From the NCBI GenBank assembly GCA_946122785.1, contig CAMGYJ010000003.1:4216001-4280000 (forward strand): a DNA stretch of 64,000 bases, read 5' to 3'. Positions within the stretch are counted from its first letter, which is position 1. The number at the start of each line of letters is the position of its first letter. Made by a program: the position numbers and the translations under genes. The notes beneath the pieces are model-generated. The model did not search any database. It was not told where the DNA came from and saw nothing but the letters and a program-made list of their open reading frames with translations. Shown one piece after another: positions 42,732-55,753 of this stretch. The stretch is from Linum tenue. Its lineage: Eukaryota > Streptophyta > Magnoliopsida > Malpighiales > Linaceae.

Positions 42732-43350
42732 TCTTCGAGCAGTTCCCAATCCGACTGCGCGCACTCGGAACCGCGTATGTCCAATTGGGTGGAAGACCGA
42801 GCCCGCGCACAACCCTTTCCACGTCGCTCCTCCCAAGCTCTGATACATGATCTGGACCGCGCACCAAATTATCACTCGGCACGGACCCAACTTCAAACAT
42901 ATCAGCCCGATCTATGATGGTGTAGGCCGCGCTAACCCCAGCAACTCCAAGGCGGCTACTCGCCTCTGTCACACAAACTACCGGTTGAGGTTATTCTGCC
43001 TCCCGAGGGCGGTCCGACTCGGTCTCAGAAATCTCGAGTGAATTAGACCCCCCCGGAGAATCAACCGCCCCAGGGCGAACCACCAAAACCCCACGGGGGG
43101 CATCTACCGCCCGAGAAGTACCTTCCCCAGAAGGATCTCGCGGCTGATCACACCCTTTACCTTCGTCGGACGCGCTGTGTAAAAGATCAGCACAACCACT
43201 AGAACCGAATGAGGGTGTATGCGGAAACTCCCCACCGAACAATTGACCATCCAAACCAGACAAATCAAAAGACGCTTTAGATAGATTGAGCATGTTACCT
43301 TCTTCGTCGAAGTCGACCACAACCTCTGCCGCCTTCTTCTCCTCAGCCAT
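42732..43350 (-). pseudogene. Tat antisense ORF, N-terminal part
   Basis: Starts at ATG 43350 (MAEEKKAAEVVVDFDEEG) on the minus strand and continues through a low-complexity acidic/Ser/Gly stretch to REAE, where one TAA interrupts. The same frame then gives VTEASSRLGVAGVSAAYTII and VERVVRGLGLPPNWTYAVPS, homologous to VSEATARLGPQGVGAAYRVI and GLGLPP in the younger element. The frame is cut at NCSKR by the nested LTR element. Function unknown; it is read opposite to gag-pol. A minus-strand TATA box lies about 125 bp upstream. Confidence 0.75.
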
Positions 43351-43474
43351 CACGCACAACACAGGGGCAAAGCAAACGAGAGGAAAGGGGTCGAAAAAGA
43401 AGGAGAAGGAACACGATCGTCAGAAAATGAAAGAAGGAAGATGAGAAATGGAAAAAGCAATCGACTTAGACCCC

Positions 43475-43484
43475 ATTTATATAC
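43475..43484 (-). promoter_or_regulatory. Antisense TATA box upstream of the Tat antisense ORF
   Basis: The minus strand reads TTAGTATATAAATGGGG about 125 bp before the antisense ATG at 43350. This spacing fits a short 5' leader. It indicates a promoter directed against gag-pol, lying between the antisense ORF and the 3' LTR. Confidence 0.5.
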
Positions 43485-43945
43485 TAACGGAACAAAGAAA
43501 GCAAACCGTCGGATGACGCATCGAGAAACGGGAGATACGTCGAATCGCAATCCCGAGTTTGATTGCGGCCGCCTCGGCAACAGCAATTTCGCCGCCAAAA
43601 TTTTTGAAATTCAAAAACACCGCACGCACGAACCAACAGTAAGACGACACGTGGCAAAGTGAAACGAAAGCATGTTGTCAGGCGACCTTTCATATTCCAA
43701 CGTCAGCAGAAGCTACTCCTAGGACCTATCTTCAGTAGGGGGCATAAACCTGTCACGCCCAACGTGGCGCGTTCACAACGAGTGCACGCGTCACTCTGGA
43801 ACGCTAAACGCACACATGCAATCAGCGCCTCAGAGCCGTGCTACATTCCGCATCGCCGGCCGCGCGAAATTTCATACGTACGCGCTAGGACCGTAACCAG
43901 CGGAGATGGGTCGAAGAACTAGCTCCTGCTGGGGGGGGGGGCAAT

Positions 43946-44299
43946 TGTTGGGGGAAGAGACTAAGTCGTCGCCCGCCGAGTAGCCGCGCCCGGAGAACCC
44001 CAAACACGCGCGACTCTAGCAGGACAAGGACAGCGCCTGACAACACGTCCCGTCGTATGCACTTCTTACCTACCACAACGGGGATATAAATACAGCATTT
44101 ACCACAAAGAGAAGGGGATCGATCATAAAGACCAAACCATTCTCTCTCTAACTTTCTCTGTCTACACTTTCTCTCTGTAACCTCTCCGTTCCTGCTTTAT
44201 AATAATATAATCTCTTGGCGCGTTGCTTACCAATCTTACTCAAACACCCTTACTAATACACAGTGTCTCCCTCCTACCCCCACAAGCGAGACATAAACA
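43946..44299 (+). repeat. 3' LTR of the old Tat element
   Basis: TGTTGGGGGAAGAG...GACATAAACA, 354 bp, preceded by a G-rich polypurine tract and CAAT. The TATA box GATATAAATACAGC near 44083 is followed by CATTTACCAC...GGGGATCGATC, closely resembling the layout of the LTR at 55110-55705 (CTATAAATATGGCATTTAC...GGGGATCGG). It is immediately followed by the right copy of the 271-bp repeat. Confidence 0.75.
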
Positions 44300-44570
44300 G
44301 GAATAAACTTGAATGCTTAGAGTAGTTTTGCCCACAAACACCTACCAACCAGTATTTTAATATAGCAACACAAGTGATAACTTTTTTTATTTTCAAATTG
44401 TACATTACCAATAAGACGATCGAAATATTATGAGAAAAATAAATTAGTGACTTATAAATCAAGTGATAAAGTATAAGAGTTGACACGGTGTATCATAACT
44501 TATAAAGTTCAATTCTCACAACCTATCATTCTGAGAAAATTATTATAGTGACTAATTAAAATATTGAAAA
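44300..44570. repeat. Right copy of the ~271-bp direct repeat
   Basis: GGAATAAACTTGAATGC... to ...AAAATATTGAAAA, followed by host sequence TTCTGAATCATC. See the left copy at 34282-34553. Confidence 0.9.
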
Positions 44571-44650
44571 TTCTGAATCATCAAATCTCATGAGTTTGTC
44601 GTGTACTCATGAGGCTCAAGGTAATCTCATATGCGTGTACCAAGATCCCC

Positions 44651-45872
44651 GAGATTTTTCCAGAAATAGCACTGTTTAAAAAAAAATTCCAAAAATAGCA
44701 CCCAACTCCGAAAAATTCCAAAAATAGCACCATTTTTGTAAAACCGCCACCCGGAGGTGCGTTTTTCGATGAAAACGCCACCCGAGGGCGCGTTTTTTTA
44801 TGAAAACCGCACTGGTAGGGAGCGGTTTTGCAGACCGCACCCCCAGGGTGCGATCTGCTTTTTTTTTTTTTTTTTTTTTGCAAACCGCACCCCCAGGGTG
44901 CGTTCTGCCATTTTTTTTTTTTTTTGAAAAATCCTAATAAACTTCAAACGAACGTATCTTTATGTTCGGGTATCCGATCGTCACGATTATTTTTTTTATT
45001 CCGCATAACTTTTTGAGATCTTGCAAGCCGAAGACTGCCAAAGGTAGTTTGGTCTCGCCTTCGTACCAAAAAATGTCGTTTGCTACCCCGAACGAGCTTT
45101 TTCCCGATTTCGTCAAACTTTGGACAACCATAACTTTGTGCTCCAAAATCCAAACGGCATGAAATTTTTTTTTATTTCGCATAACTTTTTAAGGACTACA
45201 ATTTTTACTAGGAATGTATTTTCAAAACAGGAATTATTTTTGGATATACAGGATTTTGGGAATAGCTTATCTTCCCTTCTCAGCAATCCACGTACATTTT
45301 GAAATTATGTCTATGATAAAAGTTGTATTCCTTAAAAATTTATGCGAAATAAAAAAAAATTTCATGTCGTTTGGATTTTGGAGCACAAAGTTATGGTTGT
45401 CCAAAGTTTGACGAAATCGGAAAAAAGTTCGTTCAGGGTAGCAAACGACATTTTCTGGGACGAAGGCGAGACCAAACCACCTTTGGCAGTCTTCGGCTTG
45501 CAAGATCTCAAAAAGTTATGCGGAATCAAAAAAAAAATCGCGACGATCGGATACCCGAACATAAAGATACGTTCGTTTGAAGTTTCCACCTAAGTTAGTA
45601 TTTTTCAAAAAAAAAAAAAAAGGCAGAACGCACCCTGGGGGTGCGGTTTGCAAAAAAAAAAAAAAGCAGATCGCACCCTGGGGGTGCGGTCTGCAAAACC
45701 GCTCCCTACCAGTGCGGTTTTCATCGAAAAACGCGCCCTCGGGTGGCGTTTTCATCGAAAAACACACCTCCAGGTGGCGGTTTTACAAAAATGGTGCTAT
45801 TTTTGGAATTTTTCGGAGCTGGGTGCTATTTTTGGAATTTTTTTTAAACAGTGCTATTTCTGGAAAAATCTC
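44651..45872. mobile_element. Long-armed fold-back transposon (Mutator-like)
   Basis: The termini GAGATTTTTCCAGAAATAGC and GCTATTTCTGGAAAAATCTC are perfect complements. A 9-bp duplication AAGATCCCC lies at 44642-44650 and 45873-45881, the size typical of Mutator-like elements. The arms are about 560 bp each (44651 to ~45215 and ~45310 to 45872) and pair almost throughout, leaving a loop of roughly 95 bp. Inside each arm are GCACCCCCAGGGTGCG hairpins and A/T homopolymers, and the same short frame (FGAQSYGCPKFDEIGK) appears in both arms in opposite directions. There is no transposase. Confidence 0.9.
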
Positions 45873-45981
45873 AAGATCCCCGACCCATTATCAAAACGAC
45901 ATAATTTTTTTTAAGACATTGGACTAAATAGATTAAGCCTTCTGGCCATCGAATCTCATGAGTTTGTCATGTACTCATGAG

Positions 45982-46512
45982 TATGGTTGTTAATGAACCA
46001 AATCGCTTATGAACGGTTCGATGTCCGACTCGAGAAAAACTCGTTCGACACTCGATTCGTCTTAATCGAGTTGGCTCGCGAACAAGCTCGTTAACTAAAC
46101 GAGCCGAACTCGAGCCATACATACCATGCTTAACTCGAAAGCTCGTGAACAAGCTCATTTAATGGTTTGGCATAAAAAATTATTAGAATTCATAGATTAT
46201 ATGTATTGGAATTGAGATAAATATTGTGTTTTACTTTGATAGACTTTGCTATAGGTTTGAATACAATTTTGTGCTCAGTTATAGGTCAATCTTGAGCTAT
46301 CATGAACATTTTATGAGTTGAACTCGATTTTGGACTCGTTAAACTTATTTGACGAGTCGAGCTCGAGCTTTCATTTTCGTAAACGAGCCGAACTCGAGCT
46401 TGCATATTAAAGCTCGTGACGAACACGAGCCGAGCTCGAGCCTGGAAATATATTAACGAGCCGAGTCCGAACTATGGCAAAGCTCGGCTCGATTCGGCTC
46501 ATTAAGAGCGTA
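45982..46512. mobile_element. Degenerate hAT-like element with GAGCTCG subterminal repeats
   Basis: The left end TATGGTTGTTAATGAACC resembles the reverse complement of the right end (TACGCTCTTAATGAGCC). Many CGAGCTCG/CTCGAGC motifs occur throughout, as in known plant hAT derivatives. I found no matching 8-bp target duplication, so the limits are approximate. Confidence 0.5.
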
Positions 46513-46995
46513 ATCTGTGTACCAAGATCCCCGACCCATTATCAAAACGACATAAAGATTTTTTAAGACATTGGACTAAATCGATTAAGCCTTCTGGCCT
46601 CTGAGTAACCTCCTGATTCCTGCTTCCAGCAAAACTCTCTTATTAGAGATAACCAATAACCATGATCCTGTTAGGGGAGTAAGCTCAGAGTAAAAAGGAG
46701 CATAACGTAGAATATATCACAGTTGGTACAATCCATCTTTGCTATATGAATGAACATACAAACATACATAGACTGTTTTGATTCAGTTGGTTGATGACAG
46801 TTGGTACAACAAATCAATCAAATACACTCGAAGCCATTGTTCCAGAAAGCATCATCCCGAATCGAAAATAAAAGGGTGCTGATACAATCTGCTCTTTTGC
46901 AAAACATTATTTGCACAAACGCTATAATATACAGTAGAGCCAGCCAGTGAAGCTCTTTAGGTGATGGATTTCTGGGAATGATGAGAAGAAGGGCG
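46513..46995 (-). other. 3' flank of NUDX19, displaced by the hAT insertion
   Basis: Apart from the end of the tandem duplication (to about 46600), this is the old downstream and 3'-UTR sequence of NUDX19 on the minus strand. The original stop codon is at 46996-46998. No other gene is seen. Confidence 0.55.
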
Positions 46996-47021
46996 CTATA
47001 GATTTGAGAGAGAAGTACTGG
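46996..47021 (-). pseudogene. Orphaned C-terminal codons of NUDX19
   Basis: Read across the hAT target duplication, the original last exon continued in frame as GGRQPSTSLSNL and then TAG at 46996-46998. Those last eight codons (PSTSLSNL) are now separated from the gene by 5 kb. The Ser-x-Leu tripeptide at the end resembles a peroxisomal targeting signal type 1. Confidence 0.75.
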
Positions 47022-47868
47022 GTTGTCTCTATAGGTGTCAAAACATGACCCGACCCGAGTAACCCGCCCAACCAATCTGATCCGCGAACCGCCCGCAACC
47101 CGATTTGACTAAAAGTCAAAGACCCGCAACCCGCCCGACCCGCAACCCGCTTGACCCGCTTAACCCGCAACCCGCTTGACCCGCAACCCGCTTAACCCGA
47201 ACCCGATTGACCCGCAACCCGCTTGACCCGCAACCCGACTAACCCGAACCCGATGAACCCAACCCGAACCCGCCCGATTGGCACGAATAATACTACATAA
47301 TATATTTTTGTGCATAAATATTATATGTAGATAATATATATATAAAGTTTATGTGACTTGCCCTATTATTTTTTCATCTTTCCCACCAAGAACAAAGGTT
47401 TACTTTGTGTTGACAAATAAAAACTGTCATTTAATTGAATCACATAATAGTCTCACTATCTCGGTAGATAAGTAGAAATCCTAGGAGGGTTGTCAACATT
47501 TTTTTCATTTGGTTGATGTGTATAAATAATATATATATATAACACATACATATGAAAAACCTGATTGACTTAATTAAGCCAATCATATATCAATACCTAA
47601 TAATTACAACATTTTTTCTTCCACACATTAAATAACTGGTCACATAACATTGTCAAAATATTAACCTAGCATACGAAGATTCATAATAGTACATAAGTCA
47701 TAACTCATACCCTAGCCCCAATAATAAGAAGATACATAATAGTTTGCTTACTAAGTTCTACCATATAAAAAATAGTAGGATACAAATACATAACTAACAT
47801 TGTCACATCTTACATACCAACAAAATAGGTTCACAAATTAAAATGGCAATTCACTTGGCGATCAATCA

Positions 47869-49145
47869 ACAAGCTTAACTTCTTCTCCATCATATTCTGC
47901 ATCTTCATTATCCTCATCTGTACAATTAGTCATTGAAAGTAAAAACATCATTGTAAGTAAACTCTCACCTACTTTAGTAAACACAAAAAAATAGAAATTT
48001 TCTTACCCATTTTATATCCATGCATCCAATTACGAGTTGTCACAACAGCTTCAAGGGTATCAGACAAAATGGAAGTCCTCCATTTGGATAATATTCTACC
48101 TCCCAAACTAAAAGACGACTCGGAAGCAACTGATGAAATTGGAATAGAAAGCACATCTTTTGCCATCCGAGAGAGTTGAGGATATCGAAATTGATGATCC
48201 TTCCAATATTGCAATACTTCAAAAGGAAGCAATGTAGGAACCCCATCAATGTCTGCATAAGCAGGAATTAAAGGATCCGCCAAATATAACTCCAACTCGG
48301 ATCTAGTTGATGTGTTCTGATTGATATTGGAAGCATAGAAACCCTGAAAATAAACATATCATCAATAATCAGACATAAGATCGAAAGAAGTATAAACAAC
48401 AAGATGACTCAAAAGGTAATTAGAATACTTACAGCAGTGTGGCTATCCAAAGGAATGCTCGGAGAAGCCATATGCACCACATTTTGACTAGGTAAAGTGG
48501 ACGATTGAGTTTTGTACTCCTTAAAGAGCATCTCCAAATCATCCATAATAGCCTTCGGCTTTGAAGTGTACTCTTCGCCCAACTTTTCATAGCAAAATTT
48601 GACAAATGCAAGCTTGTAACGAGGATCCAAAATGACACCAAAAGCAAGCACTAAGTTGTAGTCTTTCCAATATTTCAAGAACTTGGACATCATTGTGTTA
48701 CCCATACCTCTCATATCATCATCAAAACTTATACAAAGATTCTTCAGCTCAAGATGGATCTTCCAACATTCTCGAAAAACAAGTTACTTGTTGGATACTT
48801 GGTTCCCGAGAATAACTTCGTGATTTCATCAAATGGCTTCAAAAAATTTGCAAGCACTTTCATTCTCTCCCAATCATTATTTGATGGACAATCCTTATAC
48901 TCATTATCCAACCTTGCTAAGTTGACAAAAGCTTCACGATAAAAGATTGCTCGATCAATCATATTGTAAGTTGAATTCCATCTTGTTGGCACATCAAGCC
49001 ACAACGACTTTGACTGTTTCATCCCACTTTGTTCAACACACTCCTTAAACTTAATCTTTCTTCCTTCAGATCCCTCAACATACTTGACGCTTTCTCTAAC
49101 AGATTTGATACCATCTCTAATCACCTTCAACCCATCTTGCGTGGA
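47869..49145 (-). pseudogene. hAT transposase, catalytic and dimerisation part
   Basis: Minus-strand exons. 49145 to about 48744 has WLDVPTRWNSTYNMIDRAI and an insertion-domain-like helical part. From about 48770 to 48433, in a shifted frame, come KFLKYWKDYNLVLAF and LDPRYKL (DUF4413-like). An intron with GTAAGT donor follows, then the hAT dimerisation segment FRYPQLSRMAKDVLSIPISS and SESSFSLGGRILSKWRTSIL (to about 48000), and a final acidic exon (DEDNEDAEYDG, stop near 47869). A single-base loss near 48765 (NVG/KIHLELKN) breaks the frame. The N-terminal BED finger is not upstream on this strand. It would have cut and pasted the element; now inactive. Confidence 0.85.
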
Positions 49146-49676
49146 CTAGTTGGCTTCAGTGATGGTCTTTCCAACTCAAGGTACATGGTTCAAAGCCTAG
49201 CAAAGGCATATTTTTTTTAACTTGTTTTTGCTAACTGAATTTTAAAATAAAAAGTTAATTAATGGTTCACAACTTAGTAAGATCATCCTTAAAATTTATT
49301 TTATGTCAACGTATACATAAAATTCACTTAATGTATAGCATAGTTAGTAAAATACGGTACGGGAAAGTTACGTATAAAATACTTACGGGTATTATACTTT
49401 TCTAAATAACTGAATACAAAATTGACTTAACTAACATTCTTTACATATCATACGTTATAGTTTATACTTTATACCAACAATTTCATAACACATAACTATA
49501 GTTCATGGTTTAAGGTTAGTGTATAGGGTATACGGTAGTGGACTCGTGGTTTAGAGTTTGGAGTCATAGAACGTATGTTCTTCTCAATAACCGAATATAA
49601 AATTGACTCAACTTACATTCTTCACATAACATACGTTATAGCTTATACTAACAATTTCATAACATATAACTATAGT

Positions 49677-49762
49677 ATAGGGTTTAGGGTTAGGGTCTAG
49701 GGTTTAGGGTTAGGGTTAGGGTTTAGGGTTTAGGGTTAGGGTTAGGGTTTAGGGTTTATTCA
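49677..49762 (+). repeat. Interstitial telomere-like repeat inside the hAT element
   Basis: About 85 bp of alternating GGGTTTA and GGGTTA units, a mixture of plant (TTTAGGG) and TTAGGG types. It lies between the oppositely oriented halves of the transposase gene. Confidence 0.85.
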
Positions 49763-50134
49763 TGTTATGCTTTATGTTGGATATTTTGATTTTTATAGTT
49801 TATTAATTAATTTGATTTTAACAATTAGTTTAACTTGTGAATATACATCTTAAATATATCATATTCAAATGACATTCCGACCAACGAATCGAACAACAAA
49901 CTAGTTAATCGGTATAAAATTTATCATCTATAATAATAAATATCAAAGAAAGGAAGAACTAGATGTTTATAGAAATTTTTTGAATACAAAATTCAAAACC
50001 CCCCAAATCTTTGCTCAAAAATTTCCTTGCAAACCCATTTTTTTTTTAAAAATCCCTCTCATAAACCCCCTTCCCCCAATATTTGATCAAAAATTGAAAA
50101 TTCCCTCCCACCTCCCCCAATATTTGATCCAAAA

Positions 50135-51444
50135 TTGAAATTCCCCCCATCCCAACCTAGTTTTCTACGGAAAAAATATCTGTCTTCTAGGATCGATAAA
50201 AAAAAAAAAAAAAAAGGAAACACAAAAATCGGTCTTTGCCTTCTCTCTCTATCTCGGCCCCTTTCCCTTTCCCTTATCCTTTCTGCGCCTCTCTCTCAAA
50301 TCACAATCGGAAAAAAAAACCCTCCCTTCTCCTTCTCCTTCCCCTCCGCCGCCTAGTTGTCGTCGCCGTTGTTGTTATTGACGGAAGCAGAGGAAGCGGA
50401 AGCAGCCCAAGGTTTTCCTCAGGTAGACTTTTCGCTTTTACTTTGTTTGTATTCTGCTTCATTCATCCGAGTTTTGGTACTTGGTTATTTTGGGGATTCC
50501 AATTTTTTGCTTTGTTTTACAGCTCTAAGAAGACTGGGAAAGGGAAGAGGCCTGGGAAGGGCGGGAACCGCTTCTGGAAGAGCATTGGCTTGGGGTTTAA
50601 GACTCCGAGATAAGCAATTGAAGGTCTGTTTATGCTCTCTTTACCATTTTTGGCTGCTTATACGGTTAAACTCTTAAGGGATTTGATGCTTGTGAAATGC
50701 AATACCCAACTATTTTTTTTTTTTATGAAGAATACCCAACTACTTTTTAGCTCCTTATTTCTGCCGTGTAGGTGTTATTCTTGAAATGGCCTTATAAGCC
50801 CTCCTGAACCACAAAAGGGTTGCTTAAGGAATCAAAATGTGTAGTAGTGCGACTATCGTACCACTTAACCCATGTATTTTAAATTAATGTTGCATACTTG
50901 CATATAACAGGAGATGTGATTGCCTGATCAGGGTGCTCTCCTAAGTAAACCTATTTAAGACCTACATTTTTAAAACTCACAGGACTTGATTTGTTTCACT
51001 TCATATCCAAGAGGAGTAGGATTCAACCAAAAGTTAGAAATAACTGTCAGCGTCCTATTTCCTTCTTAGTCCTGATCCAGAAAGTACCAATATGATTTCC
51101 CCACTTATATGAAATCAATTAGGACAACTGTAGAAGTGTCCATTATGGGAACGAATAGAAATAGTGAACAATAGAAGTCAAGGCAACCGGACTAAACTAA
51201 AATAACTTACCACTACTTTTGCTCTGGTTATGGACTTTTTCGTTTCTTTTTTCCAGAAGCAATGGACGCCAGAGCTAGAAGAAGCAAAATTTGGGAGAAT
51301 TTCACTCAAGTTGAATCAGAGGGGGAGGTCAAGCTTCAATGCAACCATTGCATGAAGGTTGTTGGATGCTATCCTAATAAGAATGGGACAGTTTCACTGT
51401 GGAGGCATATTAAAATATGCAGTAAGAGAAATCTTCAAGATTAA
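50135..51444 (+). pseudogene. hAT transposase 5' leader and BED zinc-finger exon, inverted
   Basis: A CT-rich leader (50225-50360, CTCTCTCTATCTCGG, then GCCGCC) is followed by putative intron sequence. An exon starts at ATG 51262 and reads MDARARRSKIWENF, then LQCNHCMKVVG, ending VSLWRHIKICSKRN. The C-x2-C ... H-x3-C spacing with flanking aromatic residues is a BED zinc finger, the DNA-binding N-terminus of hAT transposases. It points away from the catalytic exons at 47869-49145. Inverting about 49145-51740 would restore the usual order of leader, BED, catalytic and dimerisation parts. Confidence 0.75.
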
Positions 51445-51997
51445 TGGAGCATTATGTACTTTTCTGTATTTCATTCTATTATATTTGGTTAAACATCATG
51501 TAATGGTCTTAACTATCAAGACTCAAGAGATTGTCTTATAGGTTTATGATCAAGCAAGGTATCAGCTTTTTAATTTCTTATATTAGTTCTGTAACCTTAA
51601 TGAATCCTCTGCAAAATCAAACTTGTTTATGATATATTCAAGCAAAATCTAGTCACTCATTTGTTTAATAATGTATCTTCATGTTTTTTTCATTGCAATA
51701 TGGTGATCGGTGAGTTTGTTTTAAATTAGTGTAGTAACTAATTATAAAAAAACTCGATGGTTTGGACCGAACAACCCGCAACCCGACCTGTTGTAACCCG
51801 CAATCCGATCAACCCGAACCCGATTGAACCGCAACCCGATCAACCCGTAACCCGATTGATCCGCAACCCGATCAACCCGAACCCGATCAACCCGCAACCC
51901 GATCAACCCGCAACCCAATCAACCCGAACCCGCTTGACCCGCAACCCGCTTGACCCGCAACCCGACTGAACCCGACCCGAACCCGCCCGATTGACAC

Positions 51998-54226
<2,229 letters not shown>

Positions 54227-54239
54227 GGCTCAATTATAA

Positions 54240-55104
54240 ATGGCTGAGCCATTGGTGGCTTTTGGGTTGAATGTGGAAGAAAAAGGTTGGAGCTTTGTTT
54301 GGTTATGGTGGTGACTCAGGAAGGCGGGTAGGTTTGCGGACATCTGTCCCTGTCTTGTGGGTGAAATCTTTAGATTTACGGTTCCTCCCTCCGAAGTCCA
54401 TCCTCCTCATCCAAAACTTCAAATGCCTCATGGAATTTTCCTTTTCCATACCCTAAATCCCGTTATTTCAACAATAGATGACTCCAACGACCAACATTTA
54501 AACCTCACCATTGGATTATTCGGACTTTCAGAAAATTGAATGCTTGATTTTGCTTTTCAATATTACCTAATGGTCTCTACAAAGAACCATAATTTAGAAA
54601 ATTGTGATAGTGGAAGGTGATTTTGAGATGGTCATCAACCAGATCAAATAAGATATCCTAGAAGGTTCATTTGGAGGTTCGATGCTTCGGAAGTGTCATT
54701 AGATTCTAGACTCTTTGTCAGTTTGTATAGAGTTTAGGGCGGTTCCCAGAGCCACCAAAGTTAGGGTCTTTCGATTTTTCTCTTTTTAGAGTTAGAGTCT
54801 TTCGATTTTTGGATGGCTTCACCAGGATGTAGCATATAAGGGGTTCCTGGATAAATTTGTCTATATAACTCTTGTCCTCTCTGAATATCACTCGAAAATA
54901 AAAATAAAAATAAATATAAAAATCGTGATAAGATCGATTAGTCTACTACCATGACTAAAGCCTTTCTCCGACTCATCCTAGCATAAATGGACATTGCACG
55001 AGAAATTATGGTCAAAGGTTTGGCTATGCAACAGTTTGATGACCTCGTTAGAACAGAGTAAGAGAGTGATTAGCAGTCTGCCCATCGTGTTTTTTCCCCT
55101 TTTA
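54240..55104. other. NUDX19 upstream region and intergenic DNA
   Basis: The NUDX19 promoter should lie just right of 54226. No other gene is supported. Imperfect repeats such as TTAGGGTCTTTCGATTTT / TTAGAGTCTTTCGATTTT (about 54762 and 54790) are present. Confidence 0.45.
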
Positions 55105-55109
55105 GAAAC

Positions 55110-55705
55110 TGTTGGGCATATGACTCGGGCCTAGCCGCGCCAAGGAACAAGTCGCGACTAAAGATACCCCAACGTGGCAGCGCGAAGACCCCGAGCGCGA
55201 CACCTTATCGTAGTTAACCACGTCTCGGCGCGAGGAGCTTAGGCGCAGAACGGGTCACATGCGCTAAGGGAGGTCATAGCGTAGACTAAGCCAAAGGGAT
55301 GAGGAAAGCGTGGCTTTCCTCCCCAAAAGGTAGTCACATCAGGGCCCTAGACAGGTCTCTGACACGTCCTAGGTAGAGGGATGGCCTGGACATGGCCTAA
55401 AATCCTTAGCATGCCAATAGTCACATCATTGTACCCTAGTAGTCACATCATTGCATCCTCACATGAGTCAACCACTCACCCACCACCATGAGGCCTATAA
55501 ATATGGCATTTACTACGGTGGGTGAGGGGATCGGATTTTTGGCCATTCTCTCTCCATAGTAACAACTTCGCTCTCTAAAATTCCGACTCTCATTCTCACC
55601 AAACTCTCTAATTCTCGCCCTTCCGATCAAACCCGACGCTGGCGTTTCTTCTTGACCCAAACTCTCACTCGAATCTCACTCCTACACTCAGTTAGGTTCA
55701 AACAA
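55110..55705 (+). repeat. 5' LTR of the Tat element
   Basis: TGTTGGGCATATGAC...TTAGGTTCAAACA, 596 bp. TATA box CCTATAAATATGGC near 55492. The preceding five bases GAAAC (55105-55109) are the expected left target-site copy; the right copy is outside the window. Confidence 0.87.
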
Positions 55706-55724
55706 TTGGCGCCCACCGTGGGGC
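55706..55724 (+). other. Primer-binding region of the Tat element
   Basis: ATTGGCGCCCACCGTGGGG directly follows the LTR end CA. Related to the AATTGGCACACC(T/C)GGTGGGA sequences of the two gag-derived elements in this window. Confidence 0.75.
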
Positions 55725-55753
55725 CAAGAAGAAACGCAGAAGAAAATCCACCA

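Larger units (their letters stand above)
34554..44299 (+). mobile_element. Old Tat-lineage Ty3/gypsy element, 5'-truncated, with nested insertions
   Basis: What remains, from left to right: part of the antisense ORF (34554-35062), a nested LTR element (35063-42726), the first part of the antisense ORF (42727-43350), its promoter region, a G-rich polypurine tract (about 43929-43941), and a 354-bp 3' LTR (43946-44299). Gag, pol and the 5' LTR are gone. The orientation is plus, because the polypurine tract precedes the right-hand LTR. The antisense protein matches the Tat element at 55-64 kb. Confidence 0.8.
44573..46600. repeat. Host tandem duplication of ~200 bp, each copy with its own transposon
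   Basis: ATCTCATGAGTTTGTC...GTACTCATGAG, then GTGTACCAAGATCCCCGACC...TTAAGCCTTCTGGCC occurs twice: once spread over 44585-45947 with the fold-back element inside, and once over 45953-46598 with the hAT-like element inside. The second copy thus supplies an empty site for the fold-back element. Confidence 0.7.

Noticed and set aside
42643..42850. Short plus-strand frames at the end of the second gag-derived element
   Set aside because: They straddle the LTR end and the opposite-strand antisense ORF; no independent support.
49677..49762. True chromosome end or telomere
   Set aside because: Only about 85 bp, a mixture of repeat types, and embedded within a bounded transposon.
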